DNA of 64,000 nucleotides from Paenibacillus pabuli (GTDB lineage Bacteria > Bacillota > Bacilli > Paenibacillales > Paenibacillaceae). The DNA lies in contig NZ_JBDOIO010000003.1 of NCBI RefSeq assembly GCF_039831995.1, positions 3,162,001-3,226,000 on the forward strand, read 5' to 3'. The translations under genes were made by a program, and so were the position numbers. Under the pieces are notes generated by a model. That model ran no database searches and was not told where the DNA came from. It worked only from the letters and a program-made list of their open reading frames with translations. The number at the start of each line of letters is the position of its first letter. Positions within the stretch are counted from its first letter, which is position 1. This document shows, one piece after another, positions 34,637 through 43,464 of this stretch.

Positions 34637-35770
34637 TTAGAGAGCCCTTAACTCCTCTAAAGCAAAATAGCCGTTATAGCCTTCCATGTACACGGCTGCC
34701 CTGTGGCCAAACAGCACCATTGCTTTAGTTCTTGTTATCAAAACATCCTCATACCCTTTGCACCGTACCTTCGTTCCGATTGCATAGGCTTGATTCCAGT
34801 CCGCCGTTTGCTGATAAGCGGTATCGATCTTTTGTTTGAATGCAGCTTGGCCTTCTGTATCCTCTTCCTTGCTCTCTATGGAGTTCGTCATTCCCGCACT
34901 GACAGAAACCTTCTGCTGAGCGGCCGGAGCTTCCACTTTAATCTTTGCAATAATTTTAGTAAGCACACTCCCCGGACCAAGTTCTTCAAACTCCATGCCC
35001 CCTTGGCGAATCAAGTACCGTATGCTATCCGTCCATCTGACGGATGAACGCAGTTGTTCAGCCAAATTGGGTACGATTTCGGCAGGATTATAAGGTCTCG
35101 CGGTCACATTCGAAATAACGGGAATCGTAAGCTCTGAATAGGAGAACTCTTTCAGGTACTGTTCAAACTCATCCTTTGCTTCCTGCATGTGGCGGGAGTG
35201 GAATGCCGCGCTAACATTCAGCGGGATATAATCAGCGCCTTCTCTTTCAAAATATGGCTTTGCACGATCGATATCGTCCTTGTGTCCTGAGATGACAATT
35301 TGCGTCGTTGTATTCAAATTCGCAATATCAATTTCCGTCAATTTGTTGTTTACTAGTACCGCTTTTATTTGATCTTCGGTGAGGCCAACTACAGCAGCCA
35401 TTGCACCACCGGAGGCCCGGCTCATCAATTCCCCTCTTTTTTTCACCAGCTTTAGGCCTGTTTCGAAATCGAAACCACCCGCCGCCAAAACGGCATTGTA
35501 CTCACCCAAGCTATGCCCGGCCAGAAAATCCGGCTTCGGGTTTCCATCTCTAATTTTTTTCAAGTACGACAGTGCATTGACTACATATAAGGCAGGTTGC
35601 GTATATTGTGTGAAACGAAGCTTTCCTTCGGGATTGTCGAGACAAAGTGTTCTGATCGAATAACCTAGAATTGCATCGGCTTTCTCGACCAAATCAGGGA
35701 ATGCTTCGAAGAGACCTTCTCCCATGCCTTTCGCTTGCGAGCCTTGTCCTGGGAATACATAGGTTTTCAT
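34637..35770 (-). CDS. Discrete trans-acting malonyl-CoA acyltransferase with C-terminal extension
   Basis: The protein has about 377 residues and would load malonyl units onto the ACPs of the AT-less modules encoded upstream. It shows FPGQGSQ at the N-terminus, the nucleophile motif GHSLGEY (Ser87), and AFHSRHM with His191, the malonyl-type signature. The catalytic domain ends near residue 285. A C-terminal extension (about 325-377, IGTKVRCKGYEDVLITRTKAMVLFGHRAAVYMEGYNGYF) is of a kind seen on some trans-ATs. The ATG at 35770 has AAGGAGG five bases upstream. This is the only AT in the window and there is no proofreading AT2-type protein. It lies 51 bp behind the serine-hydrolase gene. Confidence 0.92.
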   Translation of the reverse strand: MKTYVFPGQGSQAKGMGEGLFEAFPDLVEKADAILGYSIRTLCLDNPEGKLRFTQYTQPALYVVNALSYLKKIRDGNPKPDFLAGHSLGEYNAVLAAGGFDFETGLKLVKKRGELMSRASGGAMAAVVGLTEDQIKAVLVNNKLTEIDIANLNTTTQIVISGHKDDIDRAKPYFEREGADYIPLNVSAAFHSRHMQEAKDEFEQYLKEFSYSELTIPVISNVTARPYNPAEIVPNLAEQLRSSVRWTDSIRYLIRQGGMEFEELGPGSVLTKIIAKIKVEAPAAQQKVSVSAGMTNSIESKEEDTEGQAAFKQKIDTAYQQTADWNQAYAIGTKVRCKGYEDVLITRTKAMVLFGHRAAVYMEGYNGYFALEELRAL

Positions 35771-35821
35771 ATGTGCCTCCTTTTTCTTTGTCATTGATAA
35801 CTTCGAATATTTGAAAAGCTT

Positions 35822-36829
35822 CTAATCGATTAGGCCAGGAATGATGTAATCCTCTAGAAGCTCCCAACGGTCGATAATCATTTTGTCCATCTTAGAAGCA
35901 ACGATGACGACCAGCTCTTTCTCAGGCATGCAGTAAATATATGTACCTCCTATTCCTGCCGCTATATATGTGAAAATGCCGTTATCTTCCCGTAGCCACC
36001 ATAAGTAGCCATAATCCTCAAGATGTTGTGACAACGACTCTTCTATCCATTTCTCCGAAACAATTTGTTTGTCGCCCCATTTGCCACGATTCACATACAA
36101 ATAACCGAAGCGGGCCATCTCTCTTGGTGTTAAAGTCAGCCCCCATCCACCAATATTGTAATCCTGGGGATCTTTGATCCAGCCGGTAATGTTTTTTCCA
36201 AGCACGTCTTCTTTCGAGAATGACTTCATTTTCTGATCCGGAATTTCTCGAATGCCGAGCGGGCGAAATAAATATTCATTCGCATATTCGCGAGTCGAAA
36301 CGCCTGTGCTTCGTGTTAAAATGGCCGACAGCAAATGTGCGCTAGACAAACTGTACTGAAAATCACCGGCTTTTCCTTTCTGGCCGAGCATTTCGAGAAT
36401 AAACAACGTCCAGTTCTTTTGCCTCCGAAGTCGATCCAAAGGATCGCTCCCCTTCCATGCATATGGCGCCGTCATCGTGAGAAGATGCTTAATGGTCAGC
36501 GTACTTTTCAATAAAACGCTTGCTCTGGCGGTTGCCTCCGGAAAAAAGTCGATAATTTTCTGGTCAACACTTTGGATATGACCTTGATCGATCGCAATTC
36601 CGATCAAGGCAGAGATAATCCCCTGCGTAACCGAAGTCACATCATGAGGATCCTCCGGTCCAAAGCCGTGAAAGTATTTCTCATACGCGATGCTTCCTTT
36701 TCTAACAACGATGACGCTATTAATAAATCCAAGCTGGAAGTTCAGTCCGTTATCTAGCTCTTTCAACTTCTCTGGATTGATGCCAACTGATTCAGCATCT
36801 TTCGTTTCCCAGTCCATTAGTTGATTCAT
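35822..36829 (-). CDS. Beta-lactamase-fold (class C-like) protein with SxxQ in place of SxxK
   Basis: The protein has 335 residues. The overall pattern fits the serine hydrolase/beta-lactamase family: KGSIAYEKYFHGFGPEDPHDV, TIKHLLTMTA, STREYANEYLFRPLGI, GGWGLTLTPREMARFGYLYVNRG and a final GIGGTYIYCMPEKELVVIVAS. The catalytic motif reads S66-V-T-Q69, with CAG where the general-base lysine codon (AAA/AAG) belongs. The second motif is Y-S-L instead of Y-x-N. There is no signal peptide, so it is cytoplasmic unless exported otherwise. It sits between the UvrA-like gene (20 bp gap) and the acyltransferase gene, in the same operon. It may be a catalytically changed or binding-only protein of the polyketide pathway. 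Family confident, activity doubtful. Confidence 0.8.
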   Translation of the reverse strand: MNQLMDWETKDAESVGINPEKLKELDNGLNFQLGFINSVIVVRKGSIAYEKYFHGFGPEDPHDVTSVTQGIISALIGIAIDQGHIQSVDQKIIDFFPEATARASVLLKSTLTIKHLLTMTAPYAWKGSDPLDRLRRQKNWTLFILEMLGQKGKAGDFQYSLSSAHLLSAILTRSTGVSTREYANEYLFRPLGIREIPDQKMKSFSKEDVLGKNITGWIKDPQDYNIGGWGLTLTPREMARFGYLYVNRGKWGDKQIVSEKWIEESLSQHLEDYGYLWWLREDNGIFTYIAAGIGGTYIYCMPEKELVVIVASKMDKMIIDRWELLEDYIIPGLID

Positions 36830-36848
36830 CTCGCTAATCCCCCCAATT

Positions 36849-39293
36849 TTATGAATGAAGCTCCAAATATTTGCCGGTGATCGAATCAGGATTGTTTTTT
36901 AACGCTTGAGGTGGCCCTTCTGCGATGATCCGTCCTCCGCCTGATCCACCTTCGGGACCAAGTTCAATAATCCAGTCACACGATTCAAGTACCTCATGAT
37001 TGTGTTCAATGACGATAACGGAATTTCCGTTCGCGACAAGCTCGTTCAACAGCTTAATGAGCTGAGCTGTATCATATAAGCTTAGACCAGTTGTTGGCTC
37101 ATCCATCACATAGAGGATATTCCCCTTCCTCTTTTTACCGATTTCTTTTGCGAGCTTGAGTCTTTGCGCCTCTCCTCCGCTCATGGTCGAGGTCGGTTGT
37201 CCCAGCGTGATATAGCCCATACCAATCCGTTCCATGACTTCCAATGTAGCAACAATCGCCTTATGCTCCTCAAAGAAGGAAACGGCTTCCGACACTTGCA
37301 AATCGAGGACTTCCGAAATCGTTTTGCCTTTGTATCGAACCTTCAGCGCCTCATCATTGTAACGTTTGCCTTTGCACTCTGTGCACGTCGTATAAATCTT
37401 CATCGTCGCGCCTGGAAAAACGGCTTTACGGCCGCTACCACCGCACTCCGGGCAAGCGCCATCCGAATTAAACGAGAAGTGTCCCGCGGACAAGTGGAGC
37501 TGCCGCGCTTCCGGTTGCTCGGCAAACAGCTTGCGGATTTTGTCCCAAATTTTTATGAAGGTGATCGGGTTAGAGTTAATATTCCTTCCTATCGGTGCCT
37601 GCGAGACTTCCGCAAATCCCGAAAGGTATTCTACGCCGTCCAGACTCTCTGCTATCGTTTCGATAAGGGTGGAATCGTCCTCGAAGTCGTTAGAGCTATC
37701 TTCCATATTAGCTGCACTGCTACCCTTCGATTGATCCCGGAAATAGCTTCTTAAAAAGGGGACTAGCGTATCTGAAATGAGCGAGCTTTTCCCACAACCA
37801 GAAACACCGGCGACCCCAACAATAACGCCTAGCGGAAGCGATACAGTCACATCTTTCAAATTGTTTGTTCTGGCATTCCGGATGGTAAGCCTTGGGGATG
37901 CATCATCCTGGAAAATATCAGATTTCAACCTTCGATCCGGCATCTTGGCTCTACCGGACAGATACTGACCAGTCAACGAGTCTTCACATTGCAGCAAACC
38001 CTCATAGCTGCCCTCATAGATGACTTTACCGCCTTCCACCCCTGCTTTGGGCCCGATGTCGATAATATAGTCCGCCATTTCTATTGTGCTTTTGTCGTGT
38101 TCCACAACGATGACGGTGTTGCCCAATTCCTTGAGTGCATAGATCGACTTAAGCAACTCGGCCTTTTCCGATTCATGTAAACCTACGGTCGGCTCATCGA
38201 GAATGTAAATGAGCGACTCCATCTTCGATTCCAGATGCGAGTTAAGGAATAACCGCTGAATTTCACCGCCACTTAAGGAAGACATTTCTCTGTAAAGGGA
38301 CAGATGCCCCAGGCGAGCATTGATTAACGAAGATGTCTTACGCAGAATATCCCGAATCAGGTTTATCCCAGACTGCGTAAAGCGTCCTTGTTCCAACACA
38401 GAATCGAAAAATGTCTTCAGCTCTACAAGGGTCATCTTGCCTACTTCTCCGATATGTCTACCGTTGATGAATACTCTGCGTGCTTCTTCTCCAATACGGA
38501 ACCCATCACATTCGGGACAGGCAATTAATTCGTACAAGCCATTCATATATTCGCCTTTTTTATGACGAATCTGCAATATTCTGGACAAGCAGAAGCTTTG
38601 ATTGGCACTATTATTATTAATATAGTGGCCATTGATCACTTCATCTTTAATCTCTTCTGACAATTGCGAGTACGGCATATCCATGTTTGATTTGAGGTTT
38701 CTCTCAATTACTCTACCGATGCCGGGTGTTACGCCGATCGAATCAAAAATTTCACGAACCGTAATTCTATCGTTAGGAACCAATTTCTCCATATTGACAT
38801 GATAGTAAGCGCCTCGTCCGGAGCACTTCATGCACATTCCGTTGGCGTTGTTGTGTGAGAAGTAGCTCATTTCCAGCCGCTCCTCTTCATTCCCGCATTC
38901 GCTGCAGGTTAGGCCATTCTCAATGAGTGCCTCGCATTCGGAACAGGAAATTTGGCCTTCGCTAGAATAGAGGAGACCGAGAAGGCCCAGCAGCTGTGTC
39001 CTTGAGCCGACCGTTGATCTGGGATTGCTTTGACGAACAATGCTTTGCTGAACAGCGACCGTAGGTCCTATGCCTGAAATACTGTCGAACTTTCGTTCGT
39101 CTTCAAGTCCCGCGAACATACCGATCGATTGAAGATATTCCCTGCGCCCTTCCTCGAAAATGATATCGAACATAAGACTGGATTTGCCTGATCCACTAAC
39201 GCCTGTCGCAACAATTAACTTGTTTTTAGGAATAGAAATGTCGATTTCTTTAAGATTGTGAACACGCGCTGCCTTAATGTCTATACTCTTCAT
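36849..39293 (-). CDS. UvrA-like ABC ATPase (short UvrA paralogue, possible self-resistance protein)
   Basis: The protein has 814 residues, against about 950 for housekeeping UvrA. Two ABC modules are complete: Walker A GVSGSGKSS near residue 33 and GVSGCGKSS in the second half, signature LSGGE/MSGGE in each, and Walker B ILDEPTVGLH and VMDEPTTGLS. Zinc-finger pairs are kept (CSECEAL...CSEC, CMKCSGRG, CPECDGF, CPECGGSG...CTECKGKRYN). The shorter length fits the UvrA2/DrrC-type group, some members of which protect producers of DNA-binding metabolites. There is no uvrB next to it. It lies between the polyketide synthase genes (after a terminator) and the serine hydrolase, on the same strand. 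The resistance role is inferred from location. Confidence 0.85.
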   Translation of the reverse strand: MKSIDIKAARVHNLKEIDISIPKNKLIVATGVSGSGKSSLMFDIIFEEGRREYLQSIGMFAGLEDERKFDSISGIGPTVAVQQSIVRQSNPRSTVGSRTQLLGLLGLLYSSEGQISCSECEALIENGLTCSECGNEEERLEMSYFSHNNANGMCMKCSGRGAYYHVNMEKLVPNDRITVREIFDSIGVTPGIGRVIERNLKSNMDMPYSQLSEEIKDEVINGHYINNNSANQSFCLSRILQIRHKKGEYMNGLYELIACPECDGFRIGEEARRVFINGRHIGEVGKMTLVELKTFFDSVLEQGRFTQSGINLIRDILRKTSSLINARLGHLSLYREMSSLSGGEIQRLFLNSHLESKMESLIYILDEPTVGLHESEKAELLKSIYALKELGNTVIVVEHDKSTIEMADYIIDIGPKAGVEGGKVIYEGSYEGLLQCEDSLTGQYLSGRAKMPDRRLKSDIFQDDASPRLTIRNARTNNLKDVTVSLPLGVIVGVAGVSGCGKSSLISDTLVPFLRSYFRDQSKGSSAANMEDSSNDFEDDSTLIETIAESLDGVEYLSGFAEVSQAPIGRNINSNPITFIKIWDKIRKLFAEQPEARQLHLSAGHFSFNSDGACPECGGSGRKAVFPGATMKIYTTCTECKGKRYNDEALKVRYKGKTISEVLDLQVSEAVSFFEEHKAIVATLEVMERIGMGYITLGQPTSTMSGGEAQRLKLAKEIGKKRKGNILYVMDEPTTGLSLYDTAQLIKLLNELVANGNSVIVIEHNHEVLESCDWIIELGPEGGSGGGRIIAEGPPQALKNNPDSITGKYLELHS

Positions 39294-39345
39294 TTATTCA
39301 TCTCCCATTGCTGTAGAATACTTCCTTTCTTGTATACATTATACT

Positions 39346-39379
39346 AAAAAAAGAATCAAGCTCCTTTGTGAGCTTGATT
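39346..39379 (-). terminator. Intrinsic terminator of the polyketide synthase operon
   Basis: AATCAAGCTC and GAGCTTGATT form a perfect 10-bp stem with a 6-nt loop. On the minus strand it is followed by C and seven T residues (39346-39352). It lies 220 bp past the last synthase gene, so the UvrA-like and downstream genes probably have their own promoter. Confidence 0.85.
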
Positions 39380-39411
39380 TAAAATAGGTGGATGAGAGGA
39401 AGGATACAGCC

Positions 39412-39564
39412 ATGAATAATACGCTATTTTCCTCAAACAGAAAGAGCTATAACGCCCTACAGCAGCTGCGATCAACTCAAAAACTACAGACATATTCCAT
39501 GTGTGCTACCTCGTGCTACTGTAGGTTTCAATGGCTATCCATCCGCCCCCCACCCCTCTGGTAG
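39412..39564 (+). CDS. Possible 50-aa peptide, antisense-oriented in the cluster
   Basis: A short frame starts at an ATG preceded by GAGAGGAAGGA and ends at TAG. The product begins MNNTLFSSNRKSYN and has three Cys close together (MCATSCYC) and a Pro-rich end (IRPPPLW). It is oriented against all cluster genes. Neither family nor promoter was recognised, and chance is a real possibility for a frame of this size. Confidence 0.2.
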   Translation: MNNTLFSSNRKSYNALQQLRSTQKLQTYSMCATSCYCRFQWLSIRPPPLW

Positions 39565-39599
39565 ATTCCTCAAAATGCGATTAAAAAGAGAGCCCGTTT

Positions 39600-42500
39600 T
39601 TAGTCGATAGATAACGATTTTAAATAGGTATCGGGTATAGGCTCATCGGAATATAATTTCTCGCAAAATGTAACAATCCGTTCCTGTGACTCAGGCTCCG
39701 TCAACAACGTCAAATGATTGGATGCCTCTACCTTTAGAACAGTTAATGCAGGCATCTTCTCCTTCCACTTCGCAGCAAAGCTTACGTAATCATAGACTCG
39801 TCCTTTATCGACGAGACGGAAATAGGATTCGTCTTCTCCAAATAACGTCCCCGTTGGGTTACAGAAGTAATAACACGGTACATTGTGGGGATCAGACAGA
39901 GGCCATCCGTCATAAATAGCCGTGCTCATATCAAGCGTATCTAATATTTTCTCATATTGAACTACAGACTTACGCAATTGCTGAGGAGACTTCGTGATGC
40001 CTTTTTGTTCGGCCAGCAAAACGAGCTGATCGAGGAATGCCTCGTCGGAAACGTCTGTTTGGACTTCATGATCAGCAATGAGTACCAATTGATCGGCTGA
40101 CGAGAAAGCTAACAGAAGGTTGATCGCTCTTAACATTCGATCTTTCTTTAAGTTACCTTGTGGTATCGTCAGCCAATCCTCTCTCATCGCTTCGTCTACA
40201 TATATCGATTCCAGCATGACGATTGAATTCACCGTCTCGCCCTGCTCTTGCATCTGGCGTGCCACTTCATAGGCGATCATACCACCCAAAGACAAGCCAC
40301 CGAAATCGTACGGACCTTCCGGCTGAACCGATTGAATCATCTGGACATAATAGGCGGCCATCGCTTCAATTCCCTCGATTGGCTCATGGTCAGTCATATA
40401 TCCTTTTGCCTGAACGCCGTAAAAAGGGCGCTCTATTTTATTCGAAATTAACCGATAAATTTCAACGCCACCAAAACCGCCGTGGAACCAAAATACGGGT
40501 CTTTTCTTATTCGACTTGTTTAATCTGATCAGCTCCGGATACTCCAATCGCTGGTCGAGCTGAATCGGCGCGGAAGACTCTATGTGCTCTTCCTGTTCGT
40601 ATGCTGGTTCCCTAACGGTAATCTCGTTTTCTGGATCTGCGGATTTAGAAATGACGTCAATGATCTCTCGAATCGAGATGCAATTATATATGGTCTCAAA
40701 ATCAATGGACGAATCAATGGATTGCAACTGCTGCAGCACTTGCGTCAGAATGATTGAATCTGCTCCCATTTCCACCATGGATTGATCTCTATCGATTTCG
40801 GAAGCATTGACGCCTAATAACGAGGCAAATAGGTTGATGATCCTGTTACCAATCGAGATGCGGGTTACGCCGCTTTCTGTAATGCTGTTTATGCTCTCTT
40901 TTACTGCAACGATGGTTGCTGCCTGCCGATTACCTGATTCCTTATCCACATGACGCACCTCTGGGTTTGAAATCTGTAACCAGTGACGCTGCCGCTCAAA
41001 TGGATAGGTCGGAAGGGATACGCGCCGAGGATTAGCGTTTGGATAGAGCATGTTCCAGTCTAGAGCCAGACCTCTCACCCATAAACTCAATAACTTGTTA
41101 TACTCGCCCTTTTTGAACCATGCTTCAATGACATCCTCCATGCATTCATCTTGCGCCAGCAGGGCAAGGACATCATCACGTTTGTTAACCTTCCCCTGGA
41201 ATACCGCGTTACCCCGGATGTTATCCCCCTGAAGCCATGTTGAAAGCTTCATCCAAAGTTCATCGATGGAAGCTGCGGTTAACGCCAATCGTTCCTCGTG
41301 TGCCTCGCGCCCGACCTGCAGCGTGTAAGCGATGTCCAGCAAATCCTCATCTTGGAATTGCATTTTTCCCATCGCGTCAACCAGCTGCTTGGCCTGTTCA
41401 GTTAGACGTCCTCCATTGGCTGCGGATAGTACGATGAGGGCGGGACTTTCTAGCCTGATCTTCTCTCGTGGCCGGTCCGGATGCTCATCTATATACTCCT
41501 CGATCATGACATGTGCATTTACGCCGCCAAAACCGAATGCGCTGACTCCTGCTCTGCGTGGAATATCCGGCTGAATTCGATCCCATGGCGTGCTCTTCTC
41601 GTTGATGTAGAAGGGGCTTTCGGATAATTTAATATATGGGTTCAGCTCTTTAAAGCCCGGCATACCCGGAATCGTTTTGTTTTTCAACGAAAGAAGCACT
41701 TTGATGACAGCACCAATCCCTGCAGCTGTTTCCAGATGTCCGATATTCGTTTTCAGCGACCCTAGGGCACAATGAGGCTGGAATGATGAAACACCATTCT
41801 TGCTGTACAACTCGTTGAAAGCATTTTTTAGACCGGCAATCTCAATGGGGTCACCTAACCGAGTCCCTGTGCTGTGCGTTTCAATGTAACCGATGGTTGT
41901 CGGATCCACTTTTGCCTTGCCGTACACATCTATTAATAGGTCAGCCTGTGCGTTCGCATTCGGAGCGGTTAAGGATGCACTTTTACCTTTATGATTCTGT
42001 GCTGAGTTTCGAATGACCCCATGGATGTGATCCCCATCAGCAATGGCATCGCTCATTCTCTTAAGCAATATCGCGCCTACGCCTTCACTCCGAACCGTAC
42101 CGCCAGCATCTTTGTCGAAGACATTACATTCTCCGTTATCACTGAGCATCCCCGCCTCGCTGAAATAGAGATGAACCGAAGGCGTTAGGATCACATTAAC
42201 GCCACCGGCAATCGCCATTCTGCACGTGCCTCTACGTATCGCTTCCGCTGCTTTATGCAGCGCTACAAGCGAACTAGAACATGCGGTATCGATAGGCTCG
42301 CTCGGTCCATGCAAATTCAACATGGAGGAAATCCGATTGACAAGCATGAAAGGTGTTCTTCCCGTAAGCGCATACGGATTATGCTCGGTCAAATGCTGAT
42401 CGATAAGCTGAGCATAATCCTGGGTACCGATGCCAACAAAAACTCCGGTGTCTGTTCCCGATAAATCGGATGGCTTATATCCCGCTTCTTCAATCGCGCC

Positions 42501-43451
42501 CCATGCAACCTGAAGGAACAGTCTATGCTGGGGGTCCATTACTTCCGCCTCGCGAGTGGATATGCCAAAAAAGGCCGCATCAAATTTATCGACCTCCTTC
42601 ATAAACCCGCCCCACTTGACTTTGGGGTCGCCAAACGCTCGCCAATCGAATCGTTCTTCAGGTATTTCAGTAATTAGCTGCTTCTCCTGTACGAGATGTT
42701 CCCAGAACTCGTCGAGATTATCGGCTTGTGGGAAAATTCCGTTCATGCCGATAATTGCGATCGGCTCTTCCACATCCTTTGTGTTCTGATGGACGGGCAC
42801 GTTTCGCTCGGAATGACTAAACCGCATTGGTGCTTTAGGTGCTTCCGCTTTGAACAGTTTATTATCTTCGAAAGAAGAAGGCTGTGGGACCGGATCCGAC
42901 ATCACATTCGCAGCTCGATCGGCTCTAGCCGTAACGGCACTGTCTACGAGGTCATGCCGGTAATAGTGACGAAGACGATCAGCATGCTTTTCGCACAAAT
43001 GCTGTATCAATGACCGGATCGTTGGCTGCTCTAACTCAAAGATGACCGTCGGCATCACATCCAGCTCGTACAGATCGTTAATTTTATTAGTGAATACTGT
43101 AATGCTAATGGAATCAAAGCCGTACTGCATCAGGTCATGATCGATATCCATGTTCTGCATTTTTAGTAATCCGCAAGCGATCTCCACCAAATCCTCATTA
43201 ACCTTTTCGAACAGTGCTTTATTATCTGTTCGCACTACAGGCGGATGGTCTGCTACTTGCTTCGGTTTGGCTTCAACCGGTTGAAACCCTGAATTGCGTC
43301 TAATCTTAACTGGGTCGCCATGATAAACCATGATTTGATTATTGCTTTGTAACATGGCTTGCTGCAGTGCATGTAGTCCGACTTCGCCCGTAACCGGATG
43401 AATGCCTTTTGTTGTTTTGAGTAGCTTGATCGTTTCTTCACTTAGTCGCAT
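39600..43451 (-). CDS. Trans-AT polyketide synthase, protein D: (KR C-terminus)-ACP-KS-ACP-TE
   Basis: The protein has 1283 residues. Residues 1-55 (MRLSEETIKLL...QIMVYHGDPVKIR) are the tail that normally ends a ketoreductase region, here cut from the KR of the previous gene. ACP1 lies at about 80-160 (QYGFDSISI). A KS lies at about 225-650, with the active Cys in DTACSSS (about 389), HSTGT in place of HGTGT (about 524; the His is kept) and KTNIGHLE. ACP2 (EMGADSIIL) is near 895. The terminal thioesterase spans about 985-1270, with GGLSLGG (near 1052) and the late His in ASNHLTLL. There is no AT, KR or DH in this last module, so the final extension should leave a beta-keto group. The ATG follows AAGGGGGAG and overlaps the upstream stop by 14 bp. 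Confidence 0.92.
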   Translation of the reverse strand: MRLSEETIKLLKTTKGIHPVTGEVGLHALQQAMLQSNNQIMVYHGDPVKIRRNSGFQPVEAKPKQVADHPPVVRTDNKALFEKVNEDLVEIACGLLKMQNMDIDHDLMQYGFDSISITVFTNKINDLYELDVMPTVIFELEQPTIRSLIQHLCEKHADRLRHYYRHDLVDSAVTARADRAANVMSDPVPQPSSFEDNKLFKAEAPKAPMRFSHSERNVPVHQNTKDVEEPIAIIGMNGIFPQADNLDEFWEHLVQEKQLITEIPEERFDWRAFGDPKVKWGGFMKEVDKFDAAFFGISTREAEVMDPQHRLFLQVAWGAIEEAGYKPSDLSGTDTGVFVGIGTQDYAQLIDQHLTEHNPYALTGRTPFMLVNRISSMLNLHGPSEPIDTACSSSLVALHKAAEAIRRGTCRMAIAGGVNVILTPSVHLYFSEAGMLSDNGECNVFDKDAGGTVRSEGVGAILLKRMSDAIADGDHIHGVIRNSAQNHKGKSASLTAPNANAQADLLIDVYGKAKVDPTTIGYIETHSTGTRLGDPIEIAGLKNAFNELYSKNGVSSFQPHCALGSLKTNIGHLETAAGIGAVIKVLLSLKNKTIPGMPGFKELNPYIKLSESPFYINEKSTPWDRIQPDIPRRAGVSAFGFGGVNAHVMIEEYIDEHPDRPREKIRLESPALIVLSAANGGRLTEQAKQLVDAMGKMQFQDEDLLDIAYTLQVGREAHEERLALTAASIDELWMKLSTWLQGDNIRGNAVFQGKVNKRDDVLALLAQDECMEDVIEAWFKKGEYNKLLSLWVRGLALDWNMLYPNANPRRVSLPTYPFERQRHWLQISNPEVRHVDKESGNRQAATIVAVKESINSITESGVTRISIGNRIINLFASLLGVNASEIDRDQSMVEMGADSIILTQVLQQLQSIDSSIDFETIYNCISIREIIDVISKSADPENEITVREPAYEQEEHIESSAPIQLDQRLEYPELIRLNKSNKKRPVFWFHGGFGGVEIYRLISNKIERPFYGVQAKGYMTDHEPIEGIEAMAAYYVQMIQSVQPEGPYDFGGLSLGGMIAYEVARQMQEQGETVNSIVMLESIYVDEAMREDWLTIPQGNLKKDRMLRAINLLLAFSSADQLVLIADHEVQTDVSDEAFLDQLVLLAEQKGITKSPQQLRKSVVQYEKILDTLDMSTAIYDGWPLSDPHNVPCYYFCNPTGTLFGEDESYFRLVDKGRVYDYVSFAAKWKEKMPALTVLKVEASNHLTLLTEPESQERIVTFCEKLYSDEPIPDTYLKSLSID

Positions 43452-43464
43452 TCCGCACTCCCCC
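43438..43464 (-). other. Gene junction cutting a KR domain: imperfect 7-bp tandem repeat and overlapping frames
   Basis: On the minus strand GAGTGCG (43460-43454) is followed directly by GAATGCG (43453-43447), after a run of five G. The upstream frame leaves the normal KR consensus right after WPYWEEGG and stops at a TGA at 43440-43438. The expected continuation resumes one frame over, at an ATG at 43451. The G run forms part of a good ribosome binding site for that ATG. Confidence 0.8.

Larger units (their letters stand above)
39294..39599. other. Intergenic region between the polyketide synthase genes and the UvrA-like gene
   Basis: These 306 bases contain the synthase terminator (listed separately) and, on the minus strand, a TATAAT at about 39338-39343 that could be the -10 box of the UvrA-like gene. 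I could not find a convincing -35 at 17 bp because the terminator stem occupies that place. A small plus-strand frame is listed separately. Nothing else was recognised. Confidence 0.5.

Noticed and set aside
36849..39293. Housekeeping excinuclease subunit uvrA
   Set aside because: It is about 140 residues shorter than normal UvrA, has no uvrB neighbour, and is embedded among polyketide accessory genes.
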